A stretch of 64,000 nt of DNA from Aptenodytes patagonicus (taxonomy: Eukaryota; Chordata; Aves; Sphenisciformes; Spheniscidae). The translations under genes were made by a program, and so were the position numbers. The stretch's first letter is position 1, and each line of letters opens with the position of its first letter. This document shows, piece after piece, positions 1 through 12,900 of the stretch. The stretch spans positions 2,232,001-2,296,000 of the forward strand of contig NC_134961.1 in assembly GCF_965638725.1 (NCBI RefSeq). The letters are read 5' to 3'. A model generated the notes under the pieces. The model was not told where the DNA came from. It saw only the letters and a list, made by a program, of their open reading frames with translations, and searched no databases.

Positions 1-583
1 ATCTGGTTACGCCCAGGGCTGGCGAAGCCGGCCATGGCTGCAGGCACGTGTGGACAGCCGAGACCTGATGTTCTCCATGGGTTAAAGACAAACTGAGAGA
101 CGGGTGAGAATGCCCAGGCCCTCCTAGACCACTCCAGAGGGAAGAAATATGGGTTGCCCTTGTGTGATGCAGGGTCTAAGAGGCAGAGGACGCCTTGCTC
201 AGCATCCAGGCAGCCACCTCCTGCTTCTCATGGTGTGGGTACAAGCAGAGAGGAGAGCTCAAGTCCCTCCAAGGGCACGCAAGGCTGCAGGAGTGGGGTG
301 GTCCTGCTCTGCGTGGGACTGCCTAGGCCTCCCCGGTGCCCGTGGGGCTCCCACCCCTCAGCCCCCTCCTGAGGAGGTCACCCCTGCCGTGAAAGGCAGC
401 TGTGGGGGGCAGCTCTGCCCACCCAGCTCTGGAAAAGGCCAACTCCAGCCTTCGCTACACACATGGAGGAGTCCTGAGATACCAGGACGGTCCAGCCCAC
501 AGCGGAGGAGCCTTGTCATCCCTGTGCCCTGCCAGCACAGAGCTTCTGGCCTGCAGAACAGTGGCCTGGGGAAAGACACTCAC

Positions 584-700
584 CTTGACACAGAAGAGCA
601 CGGTGACGAAAAACACAGACACCAGGAGGAAGAGGAAGAACATGAGGAACCAGGCACTCCAGTGCAACCAGTTGCTGAGGCCCATCATGTGCATGTACTC
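584..700 (-). CDS. ABCA3: ABCA3 coding exon 6
   Basis: Acceptor CCCGCAG, donor GTGAGT; exactly 39 codons (292-330). It begins [18 protein letters not shown] and runs into a hydrophobic membrane helix ending FCVK. It is the last ABCA3 exon visible; positions 1-583 are intron with nothing else recognisable. Confidence 0.93.
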
Positions 701-3700
701 CTGCGGGGAGGTCACGCCGTCACCCGGGGCTGCACCCACACTTCCCGGGCACGGCCAGGGGCGAGGTGGAGGCCCTGGTCAGGGTGGTGGTGGTGGCTTT
801 GCCCTGTAGCACTGGCGAAGGAAGTGGCAGCCCCAGGTCCCACCGAAGTGGTCCCGCACAGCCTTCAGCATCACATGGTGACCCCCAACTCCCTGGACAG
901 GGGCTGCCACCACCACAGGAGAACATCTCCCCAAAGAGCTGAGCTGAACCCGAAACCACAGCAGCTGAGGCCAGCGGGGCCACCACGGTCACCCGGCAGT
1001 GGGGCAGAGGACAGGACAACCCAATGCCCAGGGGAAGCCAAGCCCTGCACACTCAGCCCTGCTGTCACAACATCAGCCGAGCTCCAACCGCCCCCACAAC
1101 ACAACTCAGACACACGGGTTTCTCCATTCAGAAGCCAAAGATCTTGTTTCCCAGACACTGAACTCTTGAATCTACAAAACTCTTGAATCCACTAGTGTTG
1201 CCCTCTCTCCCAGCCACCTTCCAGGCCAAGAGAAACACCAGCCCTTCGGTCCGGCAGCCTTGGCCGCACAGCAGGGAGAGCCGAGCTGCGTCCTGGAGGC
1301 AGGATTAGCGACATTCCTCCCTGGGGCTTGCTAATCTGCTGCCATCCCCACCTCCTGCTCGCTGGCTCCAAACCTGACGGGGATTTTGTTCCTAATTTAA
1401 AGGCAGCATCCGTTGGGAAACGCCGCAGAGGGAGGGCAGCACCCAGATGTCCCACTGCTCACGTTACCTTCAGCTTCTTCTCCTTCTCGTGCACGACAGC
1501 GCGGACGATGTTGAGCGAGGTGTAGGTGAAGCTGAGCATGAGCAGCAGGGGCAGCTGGTTCTGGATGGCGAGGAGGAAGAGGTCGTTGACGTACGCTGGG
1601 TAGGGGAAGCGCTGCACCACCACCGTGATGTTCTCCAGCAGGCTGGTGGAGCTGGCGTTGGCGTGGTACTGCATGATGGCTCTGTCCACCGCGTGCTGCA
1701 CTGCCAGGAAACCTTCTCGGATATAGCCTGCACGGCAAAAACGACACGGGGGAATAGAGACGGGTCTGGGTTTTGGAGGGAGGCGCTGGCAGGAGAGAAA
1801 CAGCCTTTGCGGGAGGGATTGCTTGGGAAGAAGGACAGGACACAAAAAAAGAGCTTGTAGGAAAAGCAAAATAACCATCACTATCGACACGCTCCTGCCG
1901 GCACAGAGGGGCTCAGGAAGGATTTAAATCACAGCAATTTACATCTCTCATAATCATCATTTCAAAGCAGCTGGCAGGAAAACTCGATTTGAACTGCAGT
2001 GGCCTTTCTGCAGGCACGGCTTTATTTTTGTAAGGGGGGAGATTCTCCATCATCGTTCACCACCACCAATGTCGCTGAGCTTGTATTTGGTCCCTTTTTT
2101 TTGTAAACCAAGAGAATATGGGATACTACGCAGGTTTTGGTGAGGAGGAATATATCCCATTACTCACACATTTGGCTTGAATTTTTGTGCGTTAGAAAAC
2201 AGTGAAAGATCTTTAATTTTCAACTAGTTTATTTTTATGTGGGATTCCTGCCACGTTACTTGAATGGAAACTCAAGTTCTGCTTACAAAGCCCCTAACGA
2301 GCATTTTGAAAGTTAGTTGCTTAAAATGACCTAGACAGAGAAGGAAAAAGTAAGAACATGAGATCATGAACTATGTTTTATAGTAACTAATTTACTAAAC
2401 AAACACTGTAGCGAGGGAACTGATCTGGGCTCCTGGTCACCCCGTCCTGCAGAACACTTGAACCAGCAGATATCGTCCTCTCGGGCGCAGGTTTATTTAC
2501 ACTGCGTGAGCAAAACCCGTTCGCCCGCTTTCTCGGCCTCTCACTCTCTTCCTTGACATCGCTGTTGAACGATGGAAGGAGAAACCCAGCCGAGGGGAAT
2601 ATCCCTTTGCGGCCGCAGAGGAAGCTGCCAAAAAATCAAGTCCTAAGGCAGCGCCAGCTCCAGCGCTGTCCCCGCTGTCTCCTACCCGGTCAGTGGTTTG
2701 GCTTTCCTTAAAAACCTACGCTCAAACCACAGAACTGCTCCATTTACTTTTAAAGTATTTAAGCAGCACGATAAACACTGAGCAGTTTGGGCCCTGAAAT
2801 AAATTTTCCGTTAAAAATAGAAAAGGAAAAAAAATATTAAATTTAAAAAAATTCACGTAAGTTAAAATTTATTCTTATCCAAGCCCGCTCGGCAGAGGTA
2901 CCCAGAGGCCAGCAGTGCCCAAGAAGCCCCAGGATAAAATTTAAATAAATATTATAAATGAGAAATATAATAAATAAATATTAAAAACATCGAACTAAAA
3001 TTAAATTAATTAATTTTAAAAATAATTTAATTTAATTAATTTTTAAACATTAAACTATTTATTTGAAAGCTCAGAGCCTCAGTGAATCTCTGTAACGAGC
3101 GGAGCTGCTGGACAGAAAATTCCACCCATCTCTTTGGCCGTGAAGCAGCCCGCGGCAGAGGAGGGGCGGCCCTCACCCGGCGTCCCCCCATCGGCAAACT
3201 TGGCCTCCCGGGGCCCGGGCAGCTGGAAGAGCGGGAAGAGGTAGCTGGTGTGCCAGTCCCGGTCCAGGTTGGGGTTCAGACCCGTCTGCTCGCTCCGTGG
3301 GGCATTCCTCGGGCTGTACTTGAAGCGCAGCTCGTAGTCGACCTGGAAGGAGCACACAAAGGGCGTCGCAGGCGGGACGGAAAGAGCGAGGTCTGGATCG
3401 CAGAGGGCGGGAGGATGCCGTCTCCCCGCGTCCTCGTCCCCCCCCCCCGCCCCGGCTCCACTCACCTGGAGGGGCAGCGGGGCCGTGCTCTGATGGAAGC
3501 GGTGCTTGAACACGACAGCGGCCAGCACGCTGCCCGAGCGATTGTCCGACTTGACGTACTCCTCAAAGTCCCTCTCTGAGGCGAAGCCCTGAGCTGCAGA
3601 GGGGGGAAAGACGGAGATGCGGGCACAGAGCACAGCAACTCAACGCGGGCTGACGCTCAACCATCTCCGAAAACATCATTTTGGTCCAAGACACGAGGGA

Positions 3701-6700
3701 TGCGCTCCAGCCAGAGCTGGGAAACACCGCTGCTGTCAGACCCGGGGGATTCATATGGGATGCTGCTGTACCCACCACCAGGAGTCAGCTCTCCTTTCAG
3801 AGAAAATCCTAACGTTATCTTCAGTTTGGAACATGAAGCGCTAAAATTTTCTATGCCACAAGATTTCCAAAAATACTTTGTCTCAGGGAAGTGACAGCCA
3901 CATTCTTTAACTATTTTAGGGCAATATTTTTCTAGATGGAAACTGCAACACAACGCGACCAAAAATCAAAACAAAATCCTGTAGTTTTAGTGAAACAAAA
4001 ATAAAACCGTTGCCTTGAAGTTCTGATAAAATTGGTGCATCCCTGGAACAGAGCATCAGGATTTATCAGAGTAAAAATTCGTACCAATTTCTGGGGTGGA
4101 AGCCGCAGCCCCTGGCCCCTGCTCACCTCTGATGCTGATGGGTAAAGCTCTCTCCACCGCCTCGGCGATGCTCCTGACGGCGCTGCTGTTGGAGGGGACG
4201 TAAGCCAGCTCCCAGGGGTTGCTGGCGTGCCGGCGGTAGAAGAAGCCTGGCAGGTCATCCACGGTCTCGGGGGGGTAGACGGTGGCGTTGGGGTGGCTGA
4301 TGGAGTGCACCCGGTGTCGCAGCGCTATCAGGATGGCGGCGAAGAGCAGCGGCAGGCAGATTTCAATGACTGTCACCAAGATCTGCCGTTTCTGCAGGAA
4401 AGATAAAGATTAAAAAAAAAAAAATGTAAACACTGAAGGTAGATCAAACACAGTAACGAGGTTCAGGGCATGTAAATGCCACGTAGCAGAAGCGTTCTTG
4501 CATTTCCCAAGGTTTCACAACCCGGGTTTTTCCGGAGCCCAGGAACGCCACTGCACCGGTTCCCGCGTCCTTCAGGACCTTCCAGCCAAGCTGTCCCCTT
4601 CCCTAAGCGCCGCTCCATCTCAAACCACCCTCCTTTAGAGCCTTCCCTGACCTGCTGCTGGGTTTGAATGAGCTGAGCTGGTCGTTTGCCCTTTCCCCCT
4701 GCAACGGGGCTCTGCCCAGGAGCAGGCAGCACTCGGGGCTTGCCTACAGCACTCCTGCAGGCAACCGCAGCGACGCACCTCCTGCGAAGAGGGCCTGTGC
4801 CGTGGGACCAGCCGCAGCCGGGAGAGCGGAGAGAAGAGCTTTCACCAAAGCAGAGCAACCTTGCCCGACAGGGCTGGGAGCTAAAAATACCGTAACTAAA
4901 CGAAAGGCTGGGACGAGCAAGCAGGGGGGAGGTAAAGCAGGGCAAAGCTAACGCAGTCAGTGAAGTTTTTTCTGCGGAGCTTAGCGGCTGCAGGCAGCAG
5001 GACACGGGCTCTGCGTCCCAGCCTGGGATGGGGCCTGGCAGAACCTCTGGCTACAGGCATCGGTACCCTCACGCAGCACGGAGAACATACCCACGAGCTC
5101 AGCCTTCACCCCAAGGCCTGTCTGCCCTAAACACAGTGGCTCATTTATTATTTTTATTTATTTATTTATTTTTAATTGAGGTTCAAGCAACCAGACAATG
5201 AACTCGAGTCCGGTGAACGCACTCGGGCAGCCAAGCCAGCGGTTTCGCCCAGGGCTACCTCTCCTGCAAACTTCCCGCTAGCTACTAACGCATGCCACCA
5301 ATCCGGGTTAATTAGCATTTAAAACTCTGCTCATCCCAGGGGAACCGGGGTCATCTCTGACTGGAGGGGCAGGGGGAGCAGCGGTCCCAACCAGTGCCAT
5401 GCACGGCCACGTCCCTGCAGCGTGACCCCCCTGACCTGTTTTACGGCAGGAGCCAGGACACACTGCTGACCGATGGACTTATGCTCGTAAAATCACTACA
5501 GAGGTCACGCTCGCTTGCAGGGAGGGCAGCTACTCCCACTGAAGCTGCATCACCCAGCTGGGGCAGGGATGGGAGAAGGAGGCAGCACCCAGAGCTCGGC
5601 CAGGCACACCACGTCCCACCATGAGCAGGAGGGCATGGCTCAGCCCTGTGCCCAGCGCAGCGGCAGCAGCCAGGCAGGTCTGGGTAGCAGAGGTGAAATT
5701 TGAACCTAGCCGCCTTATTTCCTCCTGCAAACCGAGCTGCCTTCACCCGAGCCCAGCCCAGGTGCAAGTGCAGCACAGCACACCGAACCTCAATCACCCC
5801 TCAATCACCGCAGTGACAGCTAAAGAGATGTCCCCGGCAGCAGGGAGCAGCTCTGGGCACAGGGATTCACAGCTGCTCACCTGGAGCACGTGCCCAGAGC
5901 AGCAGCGGCATTAACCTCTTCTGAGGGCTCTGGCTAAGACAGGCTTTACAAGACCAGGGGGGGTTTTTTACCCTTCCCTCCACCAGGCTGGAAAGAAGAA
6001 CAACACAACGCACAAGAGGAGCACCAAGAGGTTTATTCTCGCAACTTTGCTGTTTCAGCAAGTGGTTTTTATCCGATGGCACAGCCCCTCCCTGACATCT
6101 CTGCACACTCAGTGCTGTCAAACCGCCTCCTGCCTGGCCCCACGGCTGCCGGCACAGCGGTGCTGCGGCCCGGGGCGCAGCGGTGGGCTGCGGTGCTGTA
6201 AAAAACACGCCTGCAGACGCCGGGCACCCGTACAGGGTGAGCACACTGTAGGCAGGGTACGGCTCAGCCCATGTCAGGGCTCCTCACTTGCCTGTTCTCC
6301 TGCCTGCGCTGACCACGTGCTGGAGGCAGCACCCTGGCTGCCACAAAAGCTCCTTCAGCTCTGCAAACACCAAGCATCGAGCTGTGCTGACCATGGAGTT
6401 ATACCTCCCGTCCCTCTGCAGAGTGGAAGAAGGTTTTATTTTTTAAATGGGGGGGAGAAAAAAGCAGCAAGTGGGGCACGCTAAGGTGAGCACAGTCTCT
6501 GGTGGGGCAGGAACGGAGCCCTGAGGACAGACCAGCCCAGACCTCCCGGGAAGGGGGACAGTCTGCCCTGCAGCAGCTGGGGTGAATTGGCTCTCTGCCG
6601 GTTTGTCAGGAGGGGGCACGCGGGCATACAGCCACACAGCCGCTCCCCCCATCGCCCCGGCTCTCAGCACCCACTGCCAAAGCCAAAAACCCCTCTCCGG

Positions 6701-8355
6701 GCTTCCCCTGGGAGGAGCTGCCCGCTCTGACCACAGCAAGGGACGAGCCACTGCTGCAGCCAGCCCCGGCAGCACAGCCAGGAGGCAGCAGCTCCGAGCA
6801 GGCAGGGAAAAAGGAGCCTTTCCAAAGGCCACGCTAATAAAAGCGAATGTTGCAGATGTCTGATGGTTTTATAATGCAGCTCTGGCAGACCAGCTGCCTC
6901 CCGCTGATTTACTACTGTATTAACCCTCTCTCAGTCTCCCGGGCTGTCTCCAGAACAGTTGCCTGGCTCCCTGAACTTGCAGGCTAACACACATTTACCA
7001 GCGCAGGCTTTTGCTGCCGCAGAAGTCATTTAAGCTGCCGTATTCCAGAGGTGACGGGGATACTCATCCATAATCACTACCTCCACCTGGCCAGGGCTGC
7101 CCCAGCTTTGAGCAAGCCACGTGTCCCAGCATCCATCTTCACACCGGTGATGATGGCTTGGGAGCTCTGTGCCTTCATCGGGAGCACATTTTTTTGGTGG
7201 AGGGGAGCAAAGGCTCCAGGTCGTATTCTGGCACGGTAGATCCGAGTCAGCTTGTGGCCTCAGAAAACACGACAAGAGGTGCCCCCACCCCAGTGCACAC
7301 CCAGAAGATGCTGTTCCCCTTCAGAGGGGATGGGGGATTGTCCTACACGTGCCTGGGGTGTACAAGGGGAGATTCACGGGGCTGGCCATCACGCACACCC
7401 ACGGAACACGCTCCTGACTGCAAATCAGACCTGCTGCTGGTCCCTTCGGTCACATCCGAGCCCTGCTGCCTACTCCCTGCCCTGCTGGAAGGCCAGGCGC
7501 AGGCAGCCCAGCCAGCCCTTCCCTCTTCCTTTTGTTTATTTTTAAAGCAATGTCGTGCTGATCTGTAGAAGGGCAATTGAAAGCGTAAAGCCAGGCTGCA
7601 GCGATCTCTGCTCCCTCCTCTTCCGCTGCCCTCTGCCAGGGCCGGCTCTGGGTCCCAGTGGAGCCGCAGCTTCCGCCCAGGAGCACCCGCACGCTGCTTA
7701 AAGGCGCTGCGGCAGCAGGCGAGATGCTGCCGGTCAGCAGGGCAAGGAGGCCCCGAGGTCCCGAAAGCCCTCATCATTAGCCAGCTGCCATGCAGCGAGT
7801 CGGGCTGGGAGCAGATGCCAGGACAACGGTAGTTTAATTTTTTAAGACCCCCAGACGCTGCTTCTGAGGGCTGTAGAAAGTAATGGAGGAGAAAAAAGAT
7901 CTGGGCCCTGGTGGGTTGACAGGCGTCGTTCAGCAATCACCACCTCCAGAGGAGGCTGTGTAACGAGAGAGCTCAAGAAACCCACTGTCGCACAGGAGGG
8001 TGCCTGGGTTATCCTGCCCCACGAGACGGGGGTGCTGAACTCATGGCCGGACTGCAGAAGGAGGGGAACGGCACAGTGTGCACTCGAGGGGACAGGGACA
8101 ACTGAGCTCGCAGCCCTGCCCGTCTCTCCCCGGCACAAAAGCAGGATGACACCACATGCACACACAGATCTGTTTTCCTCTAGGAAATGCCTTGGGCCCG
8201 TGGTGAAGGTTTGCTGGAGAATCAAGACCCCGGGCAAGCTCTGATGTACCCACGTTTAGCGATAACAGAGGCAGCGCCCTGAGAGCGTGGCGCCAGCCTA
8301 CCTGCAGAATGTAGTTCTTCCAGAGCAGCAGCCCAAACTGCCTGAGAACAACCAT
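584..8355 (-). CDS. ABCA3: ABCA3, phospholipid-transporting ABC transporter A3 (5' six coding exons; continues beyond window start)
   Basis: ABCA3 moves phosphatidylcholine and other surfactant lipids into lamellar bodies of lung epithelium. Six coding exons can be joined on the minus strand: 8355-8302, 4391-4127, 3593-3466, 3342-3177, 1727-1468 and 700-584. They sum to 990 nt and 330 residues with matching phases and GT-AG ends. Residues 9-14 (LLLWKN) fit the xLxxKN lamellar-body targeting motif known in human ABCA3. A first membrane segment lies at about 22-42, a long lumenal domain at about 43-250, and further membrane segments at about 255-285 and 300-330. Blocks such as [13 protein letters not shown] and WLHWSAWFL are ABCA3-like. 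Residue 292 is Glu, the position of the human E292V disease variant. The second half of the first membrane domain and both ATPase domains lie off the left edge. ABCA17, a close paralogue, is the main alternative, but identity to ABCA3 looks higher. Confidence 0.93.
1468..1727 (-). CDS. ABCA3: ABCA3 coding exon 5
   Basis: Acceptor CGTGCAG, donor GTAACG, exit phase 0. It encodes residues 205-291: [18 protein letters not shown], then a lumenal segment with sequons at N228 (NAS) and N237 (NIT), and the second membrane segment around [10 protein letters not shown], followed by the charged KEKKLK. Confidence 0.93.
2930..3066. repeat. AT-rich low-complexity tract in ABCA3 intron
   Basis: Nearly pure A/T made of AAATTA and AATAAAT runs between ABCA3 coding exons 4 and 5. 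No coding signal. It could be a decayed microsatellite. Confidence 0.8.
3177..3342 (-). CDS. ABCA3: ABCA3 coding exon 4
   Basis: Acceptor CTTCCAG, donor GTGAGG, exit phase 1. It encodes residues 150-204 of the lumenal domain, ending at a Gly codon split with the next exon. The motif [12 protein letters not shown] matches the family. Confidence 0.9.
3466..3593 (-). CDS. ABCA3: ABCA3 coding exon 3
   Basis: Acceptor CTGCAG followed by CTCAGGG, donor GTGAGT, exit phase 0. The codon for residue 107 is split across the previous intron. It encodes the lumenal residues to 149, including an N124 sequon (NRS). The position equivalent to human N140 is His. Confidence 0.9.
4127..4391 (-). CDS. ABCA3: ABCA3 coding exon 2
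   Basis: Acceptor CTGCAG, donor GTGAGC, exit phase 1. It encodes residues 19-106: the first membrane helix (about 22-42) and the start of the lumenal domain. N-glycosylation sequons are at N53 (NAT) and N86 (NSS). Confidence 0.92.
5143..5175. repeat. (TTTA)n microsatellite
   Basis: Imperfect TTTA tetranucleotide repeat inside the intron between ABCA3 coding exons 1 and 2. Confidence 0.8.
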
Positions 8356-8397
8356 CCTCCCATCAGAAGGGGACCACCACCGCCGCTCCGCAGGACC
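8302..8397 (-). CDS. ABCA3: ABCA3 first coding exon (coding part 8302-8355, 42 nt of 5' UTR)
   Basis: The ATG at 8355-8353 sits in a strong context (A at -3, G at +4). It encodes residues 1-18 and ends at a GTAGGC donor. A pyrimidine-rich acceptor ending CCAG at 8398 places 42 nt of 5' UTR in this exon, so at least one upstream non-coding exon must exist. It contains the xLxxKN targeting motif. Confidence 0.9.
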
Positions 8398-9899
8398 CTG
8401 GAAGAGAGGAGAGAGCCGTGAATGCCGGGTGCTCATGGACCTGGGCGGCAGGAGGGCAGCAGCATCCCGCATCCCACCCGTCGGCAACCCAAGGGCAGCT
8501 CTCTGTTTCCAGCCCGATGTCGTGACAGCTGGCTCAGCCCCAAACAGGGGAAAATAACTGTCAGGCGCCCTCTCCAAGGGTCATTACTGACCCATAAGAG
8601 CCTGAGCTCGTGGTTTCTGGAGTGACCCATTCCCAGTCATCGGCATGACCCAAGCTGCAAGAGAGGAAGGCTGCTGTTTAGAAACCCAACCCACGAGCAC
8701 CAGCGGTCCTTCACCCAGCAGCAGGCAGCTTTCCTTAACCAGGTTACAGAACTGCAAACACCGGCCCGAGGAAGGCCACCAAACTCCTCACGGTCCATTA
8801 TTTTGGGACTGGTGAAGGTTTCAAATTGTGCCTCCACCTCCTGCAATGTGAAGGGTTGGTTTTGCAATATTAACGGTGCTTTCCCAGCAGAAACTCTCCT
8901 TGGAGAGGCGAGGATGAGAAAAGGGTAGGGAAGCGGAAGGGAAGGTCAGCGCTCGGGGACAATACACTTGAGGACAATACACCCGCATCCTCCCCCTCTT
9001 TTAGGAAGCATCTGCCATCCCTCCAAGTTGTTTTTGTCTCCATTTGCAGCAGCGTTTCCTGACAAAGCATCGCTGTCCCACCAGGGACACGCTCGCAGAG
9101 AGTCACCCAGCAGCGTGGCACAGAGAAGGGGCCGCCCTGGCACAAGCAGAGCCGCCTGCCCATGCTGCCGGACGCAGGGCAGCCTCCAGCCGAGCAGCCC
9201 CGAGGCCTCCGAGCACAGCAAAACCCCTCTTCCCACAGTGACGGGGCCAACCCGGGTCACAGCGGCGCCTGCCGCACCCTCCACGAGAGGGCAGCTGCCG
9301 GGTTCGTCCCCGAGAGCCTGCGCTCCAGACCCTGGCAGCACCGAAAGCCTCTGCAGAGACAAGGACGGACACATTACCTACCAGCAATGCCCCGGGAGAC
9401 GCTCAACATCACATTCTCCAGTCCCGGCCAGGACGGCATCAGCTCCTCGGACCCAGCCAGCACCCACCAACCTCAACAGGGAGTTTAGGGTGCTGCAGCG
9501 AGGGGAGAGGGGAGGCTGGCAACCCAGCCTGCCCAACCTTTGCTCCCAGACCGGTGACTGGTAAATGCACACTGTGAGCACAGCACTGACAGCTGAGCTG
9601 TAGCGAGAGCAAGCTAAAAGCCACGTAGGTCTGCGGACAAAGAAACAAGCAGTCATCTACCTAGCCTGCCCTAGGCAACTACCTCCTTGAGCCCTCCAGA
9701 AACATCCTCCTGGCTTGGCACGCACCTTCCCATCCCCAAACCAAAACCCAGGTGCGTTCTCAGGGCAAAAAAAAACACCTTCTTTTTGCCACTCCGTGTG
9801 CAGAAGTCAGATTCCCGCAACAGCAACAAACATCCGTGCTCAAGTGTCCTGCTCTGGGACCCAGAAAAAAAAGCAGAAGAGGTCCACTCCTGCAGTCCC

Positions 9900-9942
9900 G
9901 AAAAGCCCGTCAGACCCCCCAGAAAAGCCCGTCAGACCCCCT
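9900..9942. repeat. Short tandem duplication, 22-bp unit, two copies
   Basis: The unit GAAAAGCCCGTCAGACCCCC occurs twice in direct tandem in the ABCA3 5' intron. The two copies are almost identical. Confidence 0.8.
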
Positions 9943-12900
9943 CCAAGCAGCAAGCGGGGAAGGAACAGCAAAGGGGACTTTGCAAAGGTAGCTGCTGCCA
10001 GATTTCAGCTTAAACACCTTCAAGCTCATCACAAAGCGCCATGTCTCCAGCTGGCCTCCGGTCCACACGTCCCTGGCAGAAATGCCACCAGTCTGCCATA
10101 GAATCCCTATAGCTGGTCCCCCAGCCCTACGTACCCACATACTGCACGCGGCAGGATCCGACACACCTCCAAACGAGCCCCCAGGAGCAGAAACCTTCTT
10201 CCCACACTCGCTTGAAGGGAATCCACAGCAAATCAAGGGAGTCAAACTTTTTTGCTTGTTTTAAAGAAGACAAGCGCAACAGGTCAGGCTGGAGAAGGCT
10301 GCCGCCCTCGCAGAGATCCCACCTCCTGCTCCTGCGTCTCTCCTGGCTGCTCGCCCCACCGCACCCTCGCAAGCTGGACTCCCCCGACCGCCCACGCAGG
10401 TCTTACGGCTGCCATCGGGGCCGGTACATCACTGAGAAAATGTCAAGCAGCTCTTGGGTAACACAAACACTACGCAAAGGCAGAAAACTTCATTATTGCC
10501 AATAAATATTTTCCAAGCTTTTTAGGGTCCCAAGAAAACCCGTACTGGACCTTTCACTTACTGGAGAATGACAGAAGGAAGAAGCTCAGTTACAACAGGG
10601 CTACTCTTAGCAGGTTTGAGAGGAAAAAAACGCTTTCCAGGCTCTGGACATCCACAAAAATGATTTTTTTCCAATGTAGAAGGGAAAGCCTTTTTTGGAA
10701 GGTGCTGCCTGGATCAGCCCTGAGATGCCTGTGACCACAGGCAGTTCAGGCAGGGGCCCCGTCTGCCCACCCTGCCCGCGTCTGGGACCACCTTTGGCAG
10801 GAAAGGAGGGTTGTGCACAGCCGGTTCAAGACGACCTCAGAGGCACTGAGACGCCCTGCAATGCACGCGCCTACTCACGCGGCGGCAGGTCGGGTTTTCC
10901 CCTCCGGAGATGCTCTCCTGCCTGACCTCAGCACTCCGCGCTGCGAGATAAGACTGAATTTCCCAGCAAGAGGCACAGACAAAGATCTGGGGGAAGAGAG
11001 AGACGACCACCACCAGCTTCTGGGAGAACAACTCAGTTCCTCTCCCCCTTGCTGGAAATACCCTGCTCTCCATGCCCGACCGCAGTGGGAGGAAGAGTCT
11101 CCCAAATATGTGAGCGCAGATTTGCTCTGGCCATCCCCAGGGAGGTCAGTGAGGAAGGAGACCCTCCCTGCCTGCCTGCCCACAACCCGCAGCCCAGACG
11201 GGTGGAAGCCAGACAGGTCCTCGCCGCCTGGCCGGCACCACCAGCCCCTGCCACAATGCTGAGCGCAGCGCAGAGCCGTGCCGGATAACGTGGCGGCCGT
11301 GCCAGCTGCCAGCCTGGACCGGAGCTCTCCTGCCGGTGGATTTAGATGAGGACGGGCTGAGGATTGGCAGGGATCAAGGCCACAGCATCCCACCTCCTGA
11401 CCCACTTCCACGCCGCCTCGTTGCCAGAGGCCAACCATCCCCAGCCGCCGTCTCAGCAGAAAGGGCTGGGTGAGCCGAGCAAAGGCCACGTGCTCCCGGG
11501 AGCTGGCAGTTATTTTAGAGCACTCGCTGCATTTCTGCTCTTCTGATGTCCCGTTCCCATAGAAACGAGGCCTGGAAATGGCAGACGTTGCCTTTTTTTT
11601 TTTTCTTAATAAAATTGGCGTTTCTCCCCACCAACTTGCAGAGGCACCATGTCATCCCTAGAAGATGAGCTGCAGACCCTGCCAGGCGCCTCCATCTCCG
11701 TGGCTGTGCTGAGGACCGCTCGGTGCCTGGGGTGGTGGCATCATATCCCCGGCAAGAGCTATCGGTACCCGGGTACTTTTCATGCTGCTGCCGGAGCGGG
11801 AAACACCGCTCTGCTCCCTGCAGCATCTGTGCTGGAAACTAAAAGCATGAGCACCCGTGGCAGGTGGAAGGATTTTTTTTGGCCAGTGTTTTCAGGAAGA
11901 GCGAGTGATTTCTGATGCCTGCACGTCTGGGAAGTCCTGTCTCCTGCGGTCGGGTCCAGCAAAAAGCAACTGGGGCCGGCAGCCGCCAGACCAGCCACGG
12001 ATGTCTGGAGGCATGCAGCCCTCGCTGCTGTTTTTTCTTCCTCCTCTCGCCGTTCACAGAGATGCAAGAGTCATGCCACAGCCAGACCAGAAAAAAAACC
12101 CACCTACCGCAGCAAGAGAGGTTGTGCAAACAGAGCAATAAAACTTTCTAGGAGGCTGCAAGCCCGGCGGGGTGCAAGGGGCTGCTGACCCAGCACAGGC
12201 ACCGAGCACGCGGGACCCAGCAGCCTCACAGCCCTCTGCAAAACCAGGAGTCCACCGAGTCCCCTACGGATCCATTTTTTCCCCAGACGGGAACTTCAGG
12301 CCTCAAAATATAGAAGTAAACACAAACAGCGCTGGGGCTGGGTCCCGCTTGCAGAACCAGGGGGTCGGGTTTATACCCGGCCACTGCCCTGGAGTGAGGC
12401 AAGGAGGGGGCCGGTGGGCCCGGGGAGCCTGGCAGGCGCCCGAGTGACTGAATCGCGTCCACAAGAAGCCCCCATGCTCGGGCAGCAGCAGGAGAGGAGG
12501 GAAGAAGCTGCTGCATCAGAGCTGGTCGTACCCTTTGCTTTAAAAACATTGTCGCTGGTTTGTCCAGAGAATTTGCAGTTGCAAGTAAAGAGCCAAACTC
12601 TACAAATTCAGTGGCCTCGTGGGTTTGGCAAAGGAACAAGGCCTGGAGCACGACGGGGGAGTTTCTCGTGAGCCCTCGTGCAAACCACCCTGTGCCTCTC
12701 AGCCGCCCAGCCCGGGCCGGGCAGGACACACCACGCGACCCAGGCGCGCAGAGAGCCCACGGAAACAACGCTCGGGTGAGCTCCCTTCCCTCGGGGGCTA
12801 CCTGCGCTTGGGCCCTGCTTGCCACGGGCCAAGAGCGGATGCAGAAATAGCCTGTGAAGCAGTGGTTTCACACGCCTGAACCCCGGAGACCCAAGCTGCG

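Noticed and set aside
149-1186. Plus-strand 345-codon ORF
   Set aside because: It is antisense to ABCA3 coding exon 6 and intron and has no protein-like features.
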